DNA of 35,590 nt from Planctomycetota bacterium (GTDB taxonomy: Bacteria > Planctomycetota > B15-G4 > JADJEK01): the NCBI GenBank assembly GCA_016213895.1, contig JACQZJ010000022.1, positions 1 through 35,590 of the forward strand. The letters are read 5' to 3'. The position numbers and the translations under genes were made by a program. Of the stretch, positions 1 through 8,285 are shown one piece after another. The notes beneath the pieces were generated by a model, which made no database searches, was not told where the DNA came from, and worked only from the letters and a program-made list of their open reading frames with translations. Position 1 is the stretch's first letter; each line of letters opens with the position of its first letter.

Positions 1-61
1 GCAGAAGAGCCGCGAGGCCGAGCGCGAGGCCTTCAAGAAGAGCAACGAACGCGGGGATCAT
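1..61 (-). CDS. Start of a hydrophobic (membrane) protein, cut by window edge
   Basis: Only 20 codons are visible, beginning with an ATG 15 nt after the stop of the glycosyltransferase gene that precedes it on this strand. The peptide (MIPAFVALLEGLALGLAALL) is almost entirely hydrophobic, as expected for the first transmembrane helix of a polytopic protein. It is the last visible member of a minus-strand polysaccharide operon of a flippase and three glycosyltransferases, so an O-antigen ligase or Wzy-type polymerase is plausible. That is inference from position only. No clear Shine-Dalgarno is seen in front of the ATG. Confidence 0.4.
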   Translation of the reverse strand, partial: MIPAFVALLEGLALGLAALL

Positions 62-76
62 TCCGAGCGCCGGAGT

Positions 77-1219
77 CTAGCGACCGGCCCCGGCGGTGCA
101 AACTGCGTCGTGCACCGCGCGCAGGGCGCGCGCGGAGCGCGACCAGTCGTACTCCGCGGCGCGGCAAAGACCGCGCTCGACCAGGCGTCGCGCCTCGCCC
201 TGGTCGGCGAGCACCCTCTCGAGGGCGCGCGCCAGCTGCGCCGCGTCCCGGGCGTCGAAGAGGAGCGCGGCGTCCCCGACGACTTCCTCGAGGGCGCCGC
301 GCCGCGCCGCCACCACCGGGCAGCGCGCGCGCATGGCCTCGAGCGGGACCATGCCGAAGCCCTCGACCAGGGAGGGGATCGCCAGGCACGCGGCCGCGGA
401 GAAGGCGCGGGAGCGGTCGCCGTCGCCAATCGGGCCGGTGAGAACCAGAGGCACGGCCTCCTCCCGGGCCGCCTGCCGCAGCAAGGAGCGCGCCTCGCGC
501 GGCGCGCTTCGCCCCGCGAGCACGAGCCCCACGTCCGCGAACTCCGCGCGCCGGCGGACGAGCCGCAGCGCCGCCACGAGCACGCCCAGGTTCTTGCGCG
601 GCTCGACGTGGCCGAGGGCGAGCACGAAGCGCCCGCGCAGGTCGAAGCGCTCGCGGAACGCGGCGAGCGCGGCCGCGTCCGCAACCGGCGCCACCGCCGG
701 GTCGGCCGCGTTGGCCACCACGGCAACGCGCTCCGGCGGCACGTGCAGCCACTCCACGACGCGCGCGCGCGTGCTCTCGGACACCGCGATCACGCACGCC
801 ACGCGCCTGAGCGCCGGCGCGAGCAGGAAGCGGGCGTAGAGGCGGCGCGCCGCGCTCCCGCCGCACCCCGGCTCGAGGTCGCGCAGGTCGTGGATGGTCA
901 AGAGGAGCGGCGCTTCCCCGCAGCGCGGCACGGGCAGCGTCTCGGCCTGCAGCGCGTGCGCGCCCACCTGCCCCAGGCGCGCGCGCCACGCGGCCGCGGG
1001 AGCGCAGAAGCGCCGCCAGGGAGGAGGAGGCGGCGGCGCCTCGACGCACTCGATGCCCGCGGGCGCGAGCCGCTCCGCGAGGCCGGCGTCCTGGCGGCAG
1101 AAGAGCACGATCTCGTGGCGTCGCTCCAGGGAGGCGTAGGCGAGCAGCAGGTTGAGCAGCCGGGTGCGCGCCCCGGAACGCTCCGGGCCGATCGCGGAGC
1201 CGTCGATGGCGACGCGCAT
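77..1219 (-). CDS. Glycosyltransferase family 4 (GT-B fold)
   Basis: This 380-residue protein has the size and layout of a GT4 retaining glycosyltransferase that transfers a sugar from a nucleotide donor to a lipid-linked or glycan acceptor at the inner face of the membrane. The N-terminal half starts with MRVAIDGSAIG. The linker between the two Rossmann-like domains contains a 'VIAVSESTRARV' strand typical of the family. The C-terminal donor-binding domain shows the 'LGHVEPRKN' segment and the E-x7-E motif region 'PSLVEGFGMVPLEAM'. I chose the ATG at 1219 because it gives the expected first beta strand. The gene lies 5 nt after the stop of the next glycosyltransferase upstream, so the two are probably co-transcribed. 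Donor and acceptor cannot be predicted. Confidence 0.9.
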   Translation of the reverse strand: MRVAIDGSAIGPERSGARTRLLNLLLAYASLERRHEIVLFCRQDAGLAERLAPAGIECVEAPPPPPPWRRFCAPAAAWRARLGQVGAHALQAETLPVPRCGEAPLLLTIHDLRDLEPGCGGSAARRLYARFLLAPALRRVACVIAVSESTRARVVEWLHVPPERVAVVANAADPAVAPVADAAALAAFRERFDLRGRFVLALGHVEPRKNLGVLVAALRLVRRRAEFADVGLVLAGRSAPREARSLLRQAAREEAVPLVLTGPIGDGDRSRAFSAAACLAIPSLVEGFGMVPLEAMRARCPVVAARRGALEEVVGDAALLFDARDAAQLARALERVLADQGEARRLVERGLCRAAEYDWSRSARALRAVHDAVCTAGAGR

Positions 1220-1224
1220 GGCCC

Positions 1225-2346
1225 TCAGGCGAGCCCGCGGTAGAGATCGAGGTACTTCTCCGCGGCCGCCTGCCAGGTGAACTTGCGCGCGTGCCTGAGG
1301 CCCTTCCTGCGCAGCGTCTGCGCCAAGGCCGGCTCGCGCAGCACACGCAGCAGCGCCTCGCGCAGCTCTTCCGGATGGTCGGGAGCGACGGTCAGCGCGG
1401 CGTTCCCCACGACCTCGGGAATGGCCCCGCCGGTCGAGGTGACAACCGGCGTGCCGCAGGCCATGGCCTCGAGGGGCGGCAGGCCGAAGCCCTCGAACAG
1501 CGACGGGTAGACCACGGCCGCGGCCAGGTTGTAGAAGGCGACGAGGTCCTCGTCCGCCACGAAGCCGGGCAGGAACACGCGGCTGCGCAGCTCCTCCCGG
1601 CCCACGATCTCCTCGAACTCGGCCCAGGCCGGGGTGCGGATGCCGGCGAGCACCAGCACGTAGGCGCTGCGCTCCGGCTCCGGCAGGTCGGCGAACACCT
1701 CGAGCAGGAGGCGCAGGTTCTTCTTGCGGCGCAGGGAGCCGACGAAGAAGAGGAAGGGCCGGTCCGGGATGCCGAAGCGCTCGAGGAAGCGGCCGCGCTG
1801 CGGCGCGTTCTCGAGCGGCCGGAAGCGCTCGTCCACGCCGTGGTGGATGACGTGCACCTTCTGGGCGGCCTCGGGATAGAGGGCGATGATGTTGGAGCGC
1901 GTCCTCTCCGACACGGCGACGATGCACGAGGCGTAGCGCACGTTGAGGAACAGCCAGACGCGGTGCCCGCGGCGCACCACCTCCCCGTGCGTGGCGCGCG
2001 CGTCGCGCTCCACCCAGGGCAGCTCGTGCACCGTGGCGATCTTCTTCGCCTTGCCGAGAATGGGTGTGGCCGACACCGGGGAGTGGAACACGTCGATCTT
2101 GTGGCGCGCGAGCAGCGGCGGGACCAGGCGCTCGCGCCACAGGTAGGACGGCCCCTCCTTGACGACCGCCTCGCGGCGGAAGTTCTCCGGCAGGTCGAAG
2201 CCCAGGTCGACCTCCTTGCGGCTGATCAGCAGGTAGCTGTTCTCGCGGTCGAGGCGCGCGAGAGCGCCGAGCAGGCAGCGCTGCACGCGCTCCACTCCCG
2301 TGGCATATGGGGTCTCCTGGATCGAGACGTCGATGGCGATGTTCAT
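1225..2346 (-). CDS. Glycosyltransferase family 4 (GT-B fold)
   Basis: A 373-residue GT4 enzyme. The N-terminal domain begins MNIAIDVSIQ; the 11 residues before this Met in the longer open frame are Arg-rich and do not fit the family, so the ATG at 2346 is preferred. Visible family marks are 'DVFHSPVSATP', the inter-domain 'CIVAVSERTRSNII', the donor-domain start 'FVGSLRRKKNLRLL', and the nucleotide-sugar-binding E-x7-E region 'PSLFEGFGLPPLEAMACG' followed by 'TPVVTSTGGAIPEVVG'. This resembles mannosyl- or rhamnosyl-transferases of O-antigen and capsule clusters, but the specificity is not determinable. It is the third gene of a minus-strand run; about 75 bp separate it from the glycosyltransferase upstream. 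Confidence 0.9.
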   Translation of the reverse strand: MNIAIDVSIQETPYATGVERVQRCLLGALARLDRENSYLLISRKEVDLGFDLPENFRREAVVKEGPSYLWRERLVPPLLARHKIDVFHSPVSATPILGKAKKIATVHELPWVERDARATHGEVVRRGHRVWLFLNVRYASCIVAVSERTRSNIIALYPEAAQKVHVIHHGVDERFRPLENAPQRGRFLERFGIPDRPFLFFVGSLRRKKNLRLLLEVFADLPEPERSAYVLVLAGIRTPAWAEFEEIVGREELRSRVFLPGFVADEDLVAFYNLAAAVVYPSLFEGFGLPPLEAMACGTPVVTSTGGAIPEVVGNAALTVAPDHPEELREALLRVLREPALAQTLRRKGLRHARKFTWQAAAEKYLDLYRGLA

Positions 2347-2421
2347 GCGCCCGCGCCGGACCGCCTCCGCGCGGACCATACCATCGCCGCCGCGCGAGGA
2401 CGAGTCCTCGTCCCGCGTGAA

Positions 2422-3558
2422 TCAGCCGCCGGCCACGTCGCGGTAGACCGCGGCGTGCGCCTCGGCCGAGCGCCGCCAGGAAAAGGCCGCGGCCTGCTTC
2501 TTCCCCTCCTCGGCAAGGCGGAGGCGCAGGTCCGCGTCCGTCGCGACGCGCCGCATTGTCTCGGCGAGATCGGCCTCGTCCTCGGCGTCGGCGTAGACGG
2601 CGGCGTCGCCGCCTACCTCCGGGAGCGCGCCGCGGCGCGTGGTCACGACTGGCACGCCGAGCGCCAGCGACTCGAGCACAGGCAGGCCGAAGCCCTCGTA
2701 GAGGGACGGGTACACCGTGAAGTCGGCGCCCTGGTAGAGGCCGGGCAGGAAGCGGTCCTCCAGGTCCGCGAAGTGGACGACGCGCCCGCCGCGGCGGAGC
2801 GCCGCGATGCGCGCCCGCGCCTCGGCGCACAGCCAGCCGAAGCCGCCCGCGAGCACCAGGGTGTGCGGCAGCGCGTTGCTGGCGCGCTGAAACGCCGCCA
2901 GCAGGCGCAGGTGGTTCTTGCGCGGCTCGATCGTGCCCACCGAGAGGATGTAGGGTCGGGCCACCTTTGCACGTTCGAGCAGCCGCTCCACTTCGTGCGC
3001 CGCGGCCGCGCCCGGCGCCAGCACGTGCTCCGCGCCGTGGGGCACGAGGAAGAGCCGCTCTTCCGGCACGGAGTAGCGCGCCGCCACCTGATCCCGCGTC
3101 TCCCGGGACGGCACGATCACCGCGGACGCGGCTGCCAGTGCTGCCCGCAGCCGCGGCGCCACGGCGCGGCGGAAGCCTTGCTCGTGGAAGGAAGGGTCGA
3201 TGTCGAACACCACGTCCTGCACGGTGACCACGGTGCGCGCGCGCGTGACCGGCGGAAAGACCAGGTCGGTGTGGTGGAAGACGTCGACGCCGCCCAGGCG
3301 CAGGTCCACGCCGCGGCCGAGGCGCCCGAGGAGGCGCGCGAGGCGCCCGGGCATGCGCCTGCGCCGGAGCGCCGCCCCGGACTGCTCGATGAGCCCCGCC
3401 ACGCGCTCCGCGTCCTCGACCGGCCGCCAGGAATCCCCGTAGAGCAGCAGGTCGCCCCCTACTCCCAAGGCGCCGAGCGCGCGCACCAGTTCGGCCACGT
3501 AGCGGCCGATGCCGGTGCGCGAGAAGAGGAGCGGCCGCGCGTCGATCCCCACTCTCAC
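2422..3558 (-). CDS. Glycosyltransferase family 4 (GT-B fold), GTG start
   Basis: A 378-residue GT4 enzyme. The start is a GTG whose last two bases are part of the TGA stop of the flippase gene (GTGA overlap). A purine-rich GGAGGAGGAG sits 4-5 nt before it inside the flippase 3' end, so translation is probably coupled. The N-terminus 'VRVGIDARPLLFSRTGIGRY' is the classic GT4 entry with a Gly-rich loop after the first strand. Later marks are 'VIVPSRETRDQV', 'YILSVGTIEPRKNHLRLL' and the catalytic-region motif 'PSLYEGFGLPVLESLALG'. It is likely to add one residue to a surface-glycan repeat unit; donor unknown. Confidence 0.9.
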   Translation of the reverse strand: MRVGIDARPLLFSRTGIGRYVAELVRALGALGVGGDLLLYGDSWRPVEDAERVAGLIEQSGAALRRRRMPGRLARLLGRLGRGVDLRLGGVDVFHHTDLVFPPVTRARTVVTVQDVVFDIDPSFHEQGFRRAVAPRLRAALAAASAVIVPSRETRDQVAARYSVPEERLFLVPHGAEHVLAPGAAAAHEVERLLERAKVARPYILSVGTIEPRKNHLRLLAAFQRASNALPHTLVLAGGFGWLCAEARARIAALRRGGRVVHFADLEDRFLPGLYQGADFTVYPSLYEGFGLPVLESLALGVPVVTTRRGALPEVGGDAAVYADAEDEADLAETMRRVATDADLRLRLAEEGKKQAAAFSWRRSAEAHAAVYRDVAGG

Positions 3559-4976
3559 GCGATCTCCTCCTCCTCGACTCCCAGGCGGAAGGGCAAGGCG
3601 CGGAGCAGGAGGGCGCCGAGGCCGGCGGCGGCCAGGGCGACCGGCAGCGTCACGAAGAGGGGCCGCCCCGCGCCGAAGAGAACGAGGCCGAGGAAAAGCG
3701 CGCCCCCGAGCAGGAGCGGGCCGAAGAGCTCCCGGGAGACGCCGGTCACGCCGAGCGCCCGCCTCAAGGAGAGGACTCCCGCCCCGAGAACGAAGGCCTC
3801 GGTGGCGAGCGTGGTCGCCGCCGCTCCCTCCGGACCGAATCTCCTCAGGACGAGCAGGTTGAGGCCGATGTTCAACACCACCGAGGCGAGCGTGATGCGG
3901 GTGAACACGGCCGCGCGTCCCGCCGCGATCAGCGCCGTGGTGTGGGGAAAGGTCAGGAACACGAGCAGCATGGCCGCGCCGAGGAGGCGCAGGGAGGAAG
4001 CGGCCCCCCGATACGGCTCGCCGAACACCAGGGCGAGGAGGTCGGGCGCGAGGCCGATGAGGAGGGCGGCGCCCGTGCTCCCGAAGAGCGCCAAGTAGAA
4101 GGTGCTGCGCCGCACGATGGCGCCGAGGAGCAGCGCGGAGCGGTTGTGGCAGCGCACGTAGATGGGGAAGAGGACCTGGCAGAACAGCACCGGGACCATC
4201 AGGCCGAACGACATGAGGCTGGAGGCAGCGCGGTAGTCGGCCACGTCCGCCTCGCCGCGGAGCGGCCGCAGCATGATGACGTCCGCGTAGAAGTAGACCG
4301 AGACCGCGGCCGCGGACACGCCGAGCGGGAAGGCTTCGCGCGCCAGTTTGCCGAGCACCGCTCCTGCGCCGCGCCGCGCGATGAGGCCGCGGCGCGCGGC
4401 CAGGGCGAACAGAAGGAGGTTCTGGCAGGCGCTGCCGGCGCCCCAGGCGAGGAGATAGGGCGGCGCGGAGCGCACGTCGAGAAAGACGAGCGCGAGCCCG
4501 GCGGCCAGGAAGAGCGTGTAGCCGAACACCAGCGAGAGCGCCGGCACGCGGAAGTCGAGGTCGGCCTCGAAGGCGACCGAGGCGCCGCCGCAGGCGTGGG
4601 TCAGGGTGTGCAGGGCGGCGAGCGCGAGCAGCAGGCGCGGCACGAGGCCCTGCTCGGCCAGGAAGATCACGGCGCAGATGACCAGGAACGCCGCCGCTCC
4701 GCAGCACGCCTTGAACGCGATCGCGGCGCAGAGCACGGGTTCGCGCGGCGCCTCCTTGGCCGCGATGATGCGGATCGCGGCGCGGTTGGCGCCGAAGTCG
4801 ATCAGCGCCACCGCGATCAGGAACATGGTCAGGTAGAAGCTGAACAGGCCGTACTCGGCCTTGGAGAGGACGCGCGCGAGCACCACGGCCGTGAGCACGA
4901 AGGTCGCGCCGGCGGAGAAGAGACGCGCGCCGAGCTGGAGGAAGGCACCCTGGCGGACGCGGCCGGAGAGGGACAT
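3555..4976 (-). CDS. Oligosaccharide flippase (MATE/MOP superfamily, Wzx-like)
   Basis: A 473-residue polytopic membrane protein with about 12-14 hydrophobic segments. It is expected to flip undecaprenyl-linked oligosaccharide from the cytoplasmic to the periplasmic face. The N-terminus 'MSLSGRVRQGAFLQLGARLFSAGATF' is the usual amphipathic lead and first helix of polysaccharide_synt proteins, followed by 'ARVLSKAEYGLFSFYLTMF', which matches the family's conserved 'lg..eyGly' region. Size is typical. I start at the ATG at 4976, since the 14 residues upstream in the frame are Pro/Gly-rich. It is the first gene of the minus-strand operon, overlaps the next glycosyltransferase by 4 nt, and its promoter must lie in 4977-5294. 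The cytoplasmic tail ends in an acidic 'EEEE' stretch. Confidence 0.88.
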   Translation of the reverse strand: MSLSGRVRQGAFLQLGARLFSAGATFVLTAVVLARVLSKAEYGLFSFYLTMFLIAVALIDFGANRAAIRIIAAKEAPREPVLCAAIAFKACCGAAAFLVICAVIFLAEQGLVPRLLLALAALHTLTHACGGASVAFEADLDFRVPALSLVFGYTLFLAAGLALVFLDVRSAPPYLLAWGAGSACQNLLLFALAARRGLIARRGAGAVLGKLAREAFPLGVSAAAVSVYFYADVIMLRPLRGEADVADYRAASSLMSFGLMVPVLFCQVLFPIYVRCHNRSALLLGAIVRRSTFYLALFGSTGAALLIGLAPDLLALVFGEPYRGAASSLRLLGAAMLLVFLTFPHTTALIAAGRAAVFTRITLASVVLNIGLNLLVLRRFGPEGAAATTLATEAFVLGAGVLSLRRALGVTGVSRELFGPLLLGGALFLGLVLFGAGRPLFVTLPVALAAAGLGALLLRALPFRLGVEEEEIA

Positions 4977-5294
4977 CTCGGGCGGAGTGTACGGGCCGGA
5001 ACCCGGCTGCGGCGGCAAATCCCTTCTTACCAGGGAACTCCCCGAAGGGAGAATTCAGCCGACTCGTTCCGTTGGCTGTGCTGCGTTCTGGTCAATCCCT
5101 TCTCGACAGGGGCGACACAGCCGGCCGGGTTCCGGTCCGCGCGACCATCCTAGCCCCGACCTTCCCCTCGGGCGGCGCGAATCTCCTCCCGTCCGGCCGA
5201 TTCCTCTTCATCAGCCCCCCTCCGGTTCCGACAAACCAGAAAGGAGCCCATGGGGCTCTCTTTGTCGACCGTGCGCGCACCAGGGTAGAACACC
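4977..5294. promoter_or_regulatory. Divergent intergenic region (318 bp)
   Basis: This gap separates the minus-strand polysaccharide operon from the plus-strand protease gene, so promoters for both directions should lie here. No convincing -35/-10 pair stands out. What can be seen: a 12-bp inverted repeat, ccggaacccggc (4996-5007) and gccgggttccgg (5124-5135); a 5-bp stem with a CGAA loop at 5038-5051; a repeated 'aatccctt' (5018 and 5094); and the palindrome at 5240-5263, described separately. Confidence 0.5.
5240..5263. other. Palindrome with A-run/T-run flanks in the protease leader
   Basis: AAAGGAGCCC-ATG-GGGCTCTCTTT forms a 6-bp perfect stem (5244-5249 with 5253-5258), extended by a G-T pair and three A-T pairs around a one-base bulge. 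The shape is that of a short bidirectional intrinsic terminator or an operator. The loop ATG (5250) also opens a 12-codon frame (MGLSLSTVRAPG, stop at 5286-5288) preceded by AAGGAG, so a leader-peptide attenuator is another reading. It ends about 30 bp before the protease ATG. Confidence 0.35.
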
Positions 5295-7435
5295 ATGAAT
5301 CGAAGAGCCTCCGCGAAGGCCATCCTCGGCTGCGTCCTGCTGCTGGCATCGGTCTCCAACCTATTTGCCGGCGATGGATTGCGGATCATTCGGCGCTCTC
5401 CTGAACCCGCCTTCTCCCCTGCGCAGGAAGCCGGCCTGGACGCGCTCAACGCTGCCGCGCGCGTCCCGTTTGAGGTGCGCCGCGGAGCGCCCGCGGGGCG
5501 CCTCCAGGTCCTCCAGGGCGGGCGCCTGCGAAACGCCAGCCCGGACGCGGACGAGGCGGCGAGGCGCTTCCTCGCTGAACACGCGCGGCTCCTTCAATTC
5601 GATCCGAGCTGGCGCGTCGTGGTCGAGCGCCGCGGCGGAGGCCGCCGGGCGCACCTGCGCTTCCTCGCCCCATCGTCCTCCAAGAGGGCGATGAGATCGC
5701 GGGCGCGGCGCTCTGCCTGCCGCGGCTTAGCACCGTCCTCGGCGCCTTCCGCCTGAGCGCGAGCGACGCCCTGACGCGCGCCCGCAAGGAGCTGCACCTC
5801 CTGCGGCAGAGGCGTGGGGCCACGGCGCGCGTCGACTGGCTCGAGCCGCGCGTGCGGCGCGGTTACTTCGCCACGGACGCGGGCCTGGTTCCTTGCTACC
5901 TGGTGGAAGAGCGCTCGCGCGCGCTCACGGAAGCCTACGGCCTGTTCATCGACGCGCGCGACGGCCAGCTCCTGCGCGTCATCTGCCTGATCCAGCGCGG
6001 CACCGGCCAGTACCCCCACATCGACCAGCCCGGCGGCTTCATCCCCTTCGCCACCGGCGCGGGCGAGGGCAAGGTCTTCAAGAACGTGAAGGACGCGCGC
6101 GCCGGCAAGGCGACGCGGCTGACGCTGAAGAACGTCTCGCTCGGCGTCCCGAGCCCGGCGAACGTGACCAAGGGATTCGTCGTCAGCGCGCGCGCCGACA
6201 CCTGGGACGCCTACGGCCAGGACCCGTTCAGCGCGCAGCTCGAGTTCAACTACGGGCCATTCAGCGCCGCCGGGTACGACCACTTCGATCTGGTCAACAC
6301 CATGTACCAGGTCGAGAAGTTCCACCAGCACGTGCGCGGCGCGATCGGCCAGGACCTGGCCACGAACTTCTCGCTGCCGATCGTGTGCAACATCGCCTCG
6401 GCCTCGCCGAATGCGTTCTTCTCGTCCTCGACGTTCCCCATGGACAACCACACCTCGGGATTCCTGGCATTCTTCGACCTCACGCAGCTCCTCCTCGAGC
6501 CGGCGGCCGACGTGTCGCGCGACCCGGCCGTGGTCGCCCACGAGTACACGCACGCCTGGCTGTTCTTCGAGGGCCTGAGCTTCACCGGCGACCTGGACGA
6601 GCCGTCGCGCGCCGTCAACGAGGCGGTGGCCGACTTCTTCGCCGTGACCTGGCAGAAGGACACGGTGATCGGCCGCTACCTGGACGACCAGTGGCCGGAG
6701 CTCAGCATCAGCCGCAATCTGCAGGACGACGACCACTTCCCCGAGACCACGTTCGCGGCCATGGCCATCAGCCAGACGGGGCTGCCCGAGGAGCACAGGA
6801 ACGGCGAGGTGTTCGGCTCGTTCCTGGTCGACGTGCGCAAGAAGGTGGGCAGCGCGCGCGCCGAGCAGATCCTGTACGACTCCTTCCCCTTCTGGCCGCA
6901 CGAGATGGCGGACGTCGGCTACCCGGAGGTCACGCCGGAGAACGCCATCCTCGCCACGGAGACGTTCTTCACCGCCAGCGTCCAGGGCATGCTGAGCATC
7001 CCGCTCAGCACGCACGAGATCGGAGCGATCATCGGCGCGGCGGCGGGGCGCGGCTTCTGCAACACGGTCGCCAGCTCGACCAGGTTCGCGTCCAGCCTGG
7101 AGTCCGCGCCGGAACGCCGGTTCAAGTTCTTCTCCCGCGTGACGCGGCCCGGCAACCTGCAGCAGTTCCCTTTCCTCGCCCAGCAGGGCCGGATCCTGAA
7201 CGTGACGCTCGCGGGCAAGAGGAACTCGGGCCTCGAGCCGGAGTTCGTGCTCGCCCCCTTCTCGGGCAACCCCGACGACGTGGTCGAGAGCGCCGCCAAG
7301 GTCTACGCCGATCACGGGCGCGTGGTGCGGCAAGAAGGGCTCCTGCTGCAGGAGCCGGACCTCGGGACGTACATGATCACGGTCTGGGGCACGAACGAAT
7401 CGACCGGGCAGTACACGCTGACCATCGACGCCTGA
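5295..7435 (+). pseudogene. Secreted thermolysin-like (M4/FTP-type) metalloprotease, frameshifted
   Basis: Two reading frames together make one protease. Frame A (ATG 5295, open to 5756) has a signal peptide ('AILGCVLLLASVSNLFAG') and an FTP/PepSY-like propeptide. Frame B (in frame from about 5663 to the stop at 7435) continues the propeptide as 'PIVLQEGDEIAGAALCLP'. It then carries the zinc site HEYTH (6539-6553) and the downstream ligand helix 'NEAVADFF' (Glu codon at 6620), which is the gluzincin pattern. A C-terminal beta region of about 110 residues resembles a PPC domain. The switch occurs around the CCCC run at 5668-5671; one missing base there would join the frames into about 713 codons. 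After the shift, frame A ends in unrelated Arg/Ser-rich residues. This may be a true pseudogene or an assembly/read error. It converges on a lipoprotein gene 18 bp away. Confidence 0.8.
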
Positions 7436-7453
7436 CGGAGCGCGCGCGCCGCG

Positions 7454-7864
7454 TCACTCCTCCGCCAGCACCGGCTCCTCGAACACCGGGAACGGTTTGC
7501 TCTTCCAGGGGAACCCGTCCCGCAGCGAGTAGATCTCGAGCGGCGCGAGGTCGTTCTGCGGGTCGATGGCGGCGAGCAGGTAGAACGGAGCCCAGACGAC
7601 GTCCAGCGCGTGCACGGCGGTGTAGACCGCGTGCTTGACCATGTGCAGCGGGATGAGCAGGGGCGAGAGCATGAGCGGCGCCACCGGCTCGCAGGCCTCG
7701 TCCCCCCAGTCCAGGCCCTCGTGCAGGCCGCCAAGCAGGATCGTGGCCGGCGCGGTGGCGACCACTGCCAGATCCTTGCCCACGCGCCGCGTCGACCCGC
7801 AGCCGGTGAGGAACACGAGAAGCAGAGCGGCGCAGCAGAGCGCGATGTCGTGGTGAACGCGCAC
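7454..7864 (-). CDS. Small lipoprotein of unknown function, GTG start
   Basis: A 136-residue protein with a clear lipoprotein signal: a short hydrophobic helix 'IALCCAALLLVFLTGC' whose LTGC is a lipobox, so Cys would be lipidated after processing by Lgt and LspA. The GTG at 7864 is chosen because GGAGGG lies 6 nt upstream and the signal sequence follows at once; longer in-frame starts add 77 residues of low-complexity sequence. The mature part contains a hydrophobic stretch ('LMLSPLLIPLHMVKHAVYTAVHALDVVWAPFYLLAA' in part) and ends in acidic residues. It resembles small YceK-like or 'DUF' lipoproteins, but I do not recognise the family with confidence. It converges on the protease gene. Confidence 0.7.
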   Translation of the reverse strand: MRVHHDIALCCAALLLVFLTGCGSTRRVGKDLAVVATAPATILLGGLHEGLDWGDEACEPVAPLMLSPLLIPLHMVKHAVYTAVHALDVVWAPFYLLAAIDPQNDLAPLEIYSLRDGFPWKSKPFPVFEEPVLAEE

Positions 7865-8015
7865 GGCATTCCCTCCGAGCGAGGATCGCATCCAGGAGCA
7901 CGTCCGGGCGGCGCCGCAACCGGACTCGATCGCTTCAGTCCGAGTGAGGCACCCCGGTCCCGTTCCCCGGCGGCGAGCGTGCGCCGCCGCGAGTCGGAAG
8001 TCCGAAGTCAGAAGT

Positions 8016-8052
8016 CGGCAGCGGGGAACTCCGAGTTCGGAGTTGCCTGCCG
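8016..8052. repeat. Two-tier hairpin with perfect 8-bp core
   Basis: The core AACTCCGA-GT-TCGGAGTT (8027-8044) is a perfect inverted repeat. It is enclosed by cggcag (8016-8021) pairing with ctgccg (8047-8052) across a small internal loop. No T-run follows on either strand, so it is not a canonical intrinsic terminator. Confidence 0.55.
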
Positions 8053-8161
8053 CCGACCCTGCCGCACGCAACGCATCTTTCGCGTCTCTCATCAAGGCTG
8101 CTCCGGATCCTCGCGGCGTGCGAAGATCCTGACGGTTAGTGGCAGAGAATCACGCCCACCC

Positions 8162-8285
8162 TATCGGCCGGCGGCCGCCTCCTGCCCAAGGGGAGGAACG
8201 CGCCGGCCGCCGCATGCGGCCGCCGGCGGAATATCCCGCGGACTCCCGCGCAATCGGTTCACTTCCCGCCGCGCGCCGGCCGATA
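8162..8285. ncRNA. Candidate structured RNA or palindromic element (four-helix layout)
   Basis: Perfect 12-bp inverted repeats tatcggccggcg (8162-8173) and cgccggccgata (8274-8285) close a 124-bp element. Inside are three more helices in order: cctcc/ggagg (8178-8182 with 8192-8196); a long hairpin at 8201-8228, in which cgccggc and gccggcg flank the palindrome GCCGCATGCGGC with one C-C mismatch on the way; and cgcgg-ACTC-ccgcg (8237-8250). This gives a closed multi-branch junction if transcribed. I recognise no known riboswitch or RNA family, and the strand is not determined. In a very GC-rich genome some pairing arises by chance, but 12/12 closing pairs are notable. A palindromic mobile or repeat element is the main alternative. 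Confidence 0.4.

Noticed and set aside
77-2830. A 917-codon open frame on the minus strand covering two glycosyltransferase genes
   Set aside because: Only the part from 1219 down to 77 reads as a GT4 protein. The upstream part is the Arg/Pro-rich shadow of the neighbouring genes.
1291-4098. A 935-codon open frame on the plus strand
   Set aside because: It is antisense to the glycosyltransferase and flippase genes, His/Arg/Gln/Gly-rich in composition and shows no domain. Long antisense frames are common at this GC content.
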